Below are positions 28,497 through 31,284 of a DNA stretch of 31,284 nt, piece by piece; position 1 is the first letter of the stretch, and each line of letters opens with the position of its first letter. The position numbers and the translations under genes are program-made. Source of the DNA: Mastigamoeba balamuthi (Eukaryota; Evosea; Mastigamoebida; Mastigamoebidae); assembly GCA_902651635.1 (NCBI GenBank), contig CACRSC010000125.1:27590-58873 (forward strand). Direction: 5' to 3'. Below the pieces are notes generated by a model that saw only the letters and a program-made list of their open reading frames with translations, was not told the origin of the DNA and did no database searches.

Positions 28497-31284
28497 ATGT
28501 CCGGCTACGCCCCCTTCTCCTTCAACCCGCCGCCCCCGCCGCCCCCCGCCCCAGAGCCCCAGGCCCCGCGCTTCCAGAGTGCGCCCCTTGTGCCGTTTCT
28601 CGCACCGCTTTCCTCGCGGGGGGGGACCGGCTCTCACCGCGTTTCTCGGGCAGGGACCGTCGCGTATGCCACGGTGCCGCCGTCGCCCGTCCAGCTGCCG
28701 CCCACCTCGCTCCTGGGAGGTAAGGCAGGGACTTGCTTTTCACCGGTTTTTCTGGGGGGTGCATTTTGCCTGCGTCCCCGCTGGAATGGGGACAAGACCG
28801 AAATATCTAGATATCGAGATTCCGCTGCCGCGTCGTCTCTGCGAGCGGCGTGCTGACTACTGAGCCCGCGGACCCCCCGCAGTGTTCGAGTGCCTGTCGA
28901 CGGACAGCCGCAACGAGATACTCCCGACGACCCTCTTCATCTACGACTCGTGCATCGCGTTCACGTCGCTCAGCAGCACGCGTGGCCGCATCTGCGTGCG
29001 CCATCTCTCTCTCTCTCTCTCTCCCCCCCGCGGGAGACCGGCGGAGCCGGAGGTCCGCGGATCGAACCCCGCTGACGGCAACCATCTCGAAAATAAACGG
29101 AACAGGGCGTCCTGAGCATCGCGAGCATCCTCTCGTGGCAGCGCTGCGCGGCCGTCCCGCAGGCGCCCGGGGCTCCGCCCTTCGTGTGCCCCGTGTCGAT
29201 GCCCGCGGCCACCGCGCCCGGGGCGACGCTGGACGCCGCGCAGCTCTTCACGTCGGACACGCGCGTCCACGTCTTCTGGGGCCTCGGCCCCGCGCAGGCC
29301 GACGCGCTCTGCTGCTACCAGACGCTCGACGGGGCCTGGCGGCGGGTCCTCTCGACGCCCCAGTACGCGCAGGGCCCCGCGCCGTTCTTGGTGGCGCCCG
29401 CGTCGCTTGTGCAGACGGCGCCCAGGGGGCCGCCACTGCCCTTTGTCATCCAGCAGCCCCCGTACCTGGCGCCCCTCGGCGTGCCCCCGACGGCCCAGCT
29501 CGGCGGCGCCCAGACGCTCTGCGGAGGGGGCGTGCAGGCCCCGCAGGTGCTGGCGTCGCCCGCGCAGCACCCGGCGTTCCAGGGGCCTCGCCAGCACCGC
29601 ATGCCCCCGCCCGTCCCTTCGCAGCAGCCGCAGCAGCAGCGCCAGCAGCAGCAGCAGCAGCAGCCCCACGACCGCGTGCCCTCGCCGCCCCACGAGAGGA
29701 CCCCCGGCACCGTCGTCGTCTCGCACCCGCCCAAGGAGAAGGCCCGCGTGGCGCCCCGAATCAATTGATTTCCGCCCATCTTCCTCCTACTCGTCGCCTG
29801 ACTGGCAAACCGACTGGCCGCGCGAGCGCAGGAGGGAGGGGGCGGCGGCTTCAAGGGCTTCTCGAAGATGCTGACGCACGCCAAGGGCGTCGTGGCCTCG
29901 CACATGAACAGGACGCGGGACAGGGACCAGCAGGCGCCCGCAGAGGACCCCCCGGCCAGCCCGCGCCACCGCTGCTCGCAGTCGCCGTCGCCGACGATGC
30001 GGTCGTCCTCGAGCGGTGGCGCGCGCGTCTGCGGGGGCGGCGAGAGGCCGAGGGCGCCGAGCTCGCACTCGCCGACGGACCGGTCGTCGCCCGTGTCGTC
30101 CTCGGCCGACGCGTCGTCGTCGCCGTCGCAGTCGCCGATGGCGTTCAACGTCGTGGCGCCCGCGGGGTTCAAGGTGCTCAAGCTGCGGTCGGGCGAGGCC
30201 TCGGAGTACGAGAGGCTCACAGAGGACGCGCGCGAGGGCGGCGAGCTCCTCGCGCTCGAGCCCGCCGCGCTGGGCTTCGGGCTCGGCTCGCGCCAGGCGC
30301 CCGTGGACGCGCCCATCGCCGACCAGCTGACGCTGAGCAACGCCGGCAGGGAGAAGGTCTCGTTCCGCGTCGTCTGCAGGGCGTCGCCCAAGTGGGAGCT
30401 GTCGTTCTCGCCCGAGTCGGGCAAGGTGGGCCCCGGGCGGTCGCTGCAGGTGGCCGTCGAGCTGCGGGTCAACTGCACGTCCAAGAGCGTCAGGCCCGAG
30501 GTCGCCGTCGTGCACTGGGTCGGCGGCCAGAAGGCGCTCGAGCAGGGCGCCGCCCAGAGGCACGTCGTGCGGCCGCGCATCGTGCTCGAGAGCCTCCTGA
30601 CGACGCGCCTCGACAACGACGAGCTCTCGCTCTTCGACATGCCCATCGGCGACGGCTCGTTCGGCGTCGTCTGGCGCGGCCAGTACCGCGGGCTCGACGT
30701 GGCCGTGAAGATCCTCAAGTACCAGACGGGCGTCAACCCGCAGATGGCCAAGGACTTCGCGTCCGAGGTCGCCGTCCTCGAGCGCATCCGGCACCCGTGC
30801 ATCATCAACTACGTCGGCGCCGTGCACTTCCCGGGGCAGCTCGCCATCGTGACCGAGTTCTGCGAGGCCGGCAGCCTCGGGCAGCGCGTCAAGGCCGGCG
30901 GGATGCCGTGGGCGCTGCGCGTCAAGTGCCTCCACGACTGCGCCCGCGGCATGATGTACCTGCACAACTGCAACATACTGCACAGGGACCTCAAGCCCGA
31001 CAACCTGCTGCTCGTCTCGACCGAGGTCCGGGCGCCCGTCGTCTGCAAGATCTCGGACTTTGGCACGACGCGCGAGGTCTCGGGGTTCGCCTCGCAGATG
31101 CAGATCACCAAGGGCGTCGGCACGCCGTTCTTCATGGCCCCGGAGATCCTCAACGGCGACCCCTACGAGAAGCCGGCAGACGTGTACTCGTTCAGCATCC
31201 TCGCGCACAACGTGCTTTCTGGAGAGAGCCCGTACTCGGAGGACCCGGAGACAAACTCGTTCAGTTGCGCGCTCTCGCTCTCTG
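28497..31284 (+). CDS. TKL-type protein kinase with N-terminal domain and MSP-like domain (3' truncated)
   Basis: Exons 28497-28578, 28654-28719, 28883-28995, 29106-29747, then 29832 to near the window edge. A Pro-rich start leads into a PH/GRAM-like segment (VFECLSTDSRNEILPTTLF, then VLSIASILSWQ), a Pro/Gln-rich linker with a polyQ run, a Ser-rich stretch, and an immunoglobulin-like MSP-type domain (about LGFGLGSRQAP to VRPRIVLESLL). The kinase domain starts near residue 570: GDGSFG glycine loop, VAVKIL (Lys594), HRDLKPDN (Asp687), SDFGTT (Asp710), GTPFFMAPE. All catalytic residues seen are intact. HRDLKPDN suggests Ser/Thr specificity despite the tyrosine-kinase-like fold. A GTTGCG donor is likely at 31266. 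Entamoeba has many TKL kinases of similar kinase sequence. The substrate is unknown. Confidence 0.86.
29002..29023. repeat. (TC)n microsatellite
   Basis: A CT-dinucleotide run in intron 3 of the TKL kinase gene, near the donor. Confidence 0.8.
29622..29664 (+). repeat. CAG-rich tract encoding polyglutamine in the TKL kinase linker
   Basis: Mostly CAG codons with CCG and CGC interruptions, encoding a Gln-rich stretch in the disordered linker ahead of the MSP-like domain. Confidence 0.9.

Noticed and set aside
1-31284. CRISPR arrays, insertion sequences, integrase sites, bacterial operons
   Set aside because: None seen. Genes are spliced and mixed in orientation, repeats are microsatellites or gene paralogues, and no transposase or reverse-transcriptase motif appears in any frame I read.

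Overview
The window is nuclear DNA of a GC-rich, intron-bearing amoebozoan. The genes are eukaryotic, with many short introns (about 40-140 nt) and strong G/C bias at third codon positions. The last gene is a TKL-type kinase with an N-terminal extension and an MSP-like domain, a layout I associate with Archamoebae. A Mastigamoeba-like species is my best guess and Acanthamoeba is a weaker alternative; this assignment is inference.

Layout, left to right: PDE-A, a receptor-type cyclic-nucleotide phosphodiesterase (-, cut by the left edge); a PRL/PTP4A phosphatase (+); a TM2-domain protein (-); LSM5 (+); rhamnogalacturonan lyase copy 1 (-); tRNA-Asp(GTC) (-); a probable p31comet/MAD2L1BP-like protein (+); an 18-exon protein with C2-like repeats and a coiled coil (-); PIG-K/GPI8 transamidase (+); receptor phosphodiesterases PDE-B and PDE-C in tandem (+); rhamnogalacturonan lyase copy 2 (+); and a TKL kinase (+, cut by the right edge). 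Single-copy housekeeping genes therefore sit between two clusters of the same two amplified families.

The most interesting content is the phosphodiesterase family. Each member has a signal peptide, an ectodomain that looks like a double Cache sensor, one membrane span, a juxtamembrane helix and a class I PDE catalytic domain. This would act as a receptor that removes a cyclic nucleotide, the opposite of a receptor cyclase. Sensors have diverged while catalytic exons are almost identical, even where the intron between them is not. PDE-B also carries an almost perfect in-frame tandem duplication covering the signal-peptide and sensor-start exons.

The two lyases look bacterial in origin: they are intronless, have PL11-type calcium motifs, and have gained a signal peptide and a GPI-type tail. 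PIG-K, encoded between them, is the enzyme type that would attach that anchor. Introns show an unusual donor consensus (G-Y-R-C-G-Y), with a high share of GC-AG introns. All exon borders are hand-derived from reading frame, splice dinucleotides and comparison between paralogues or known families.
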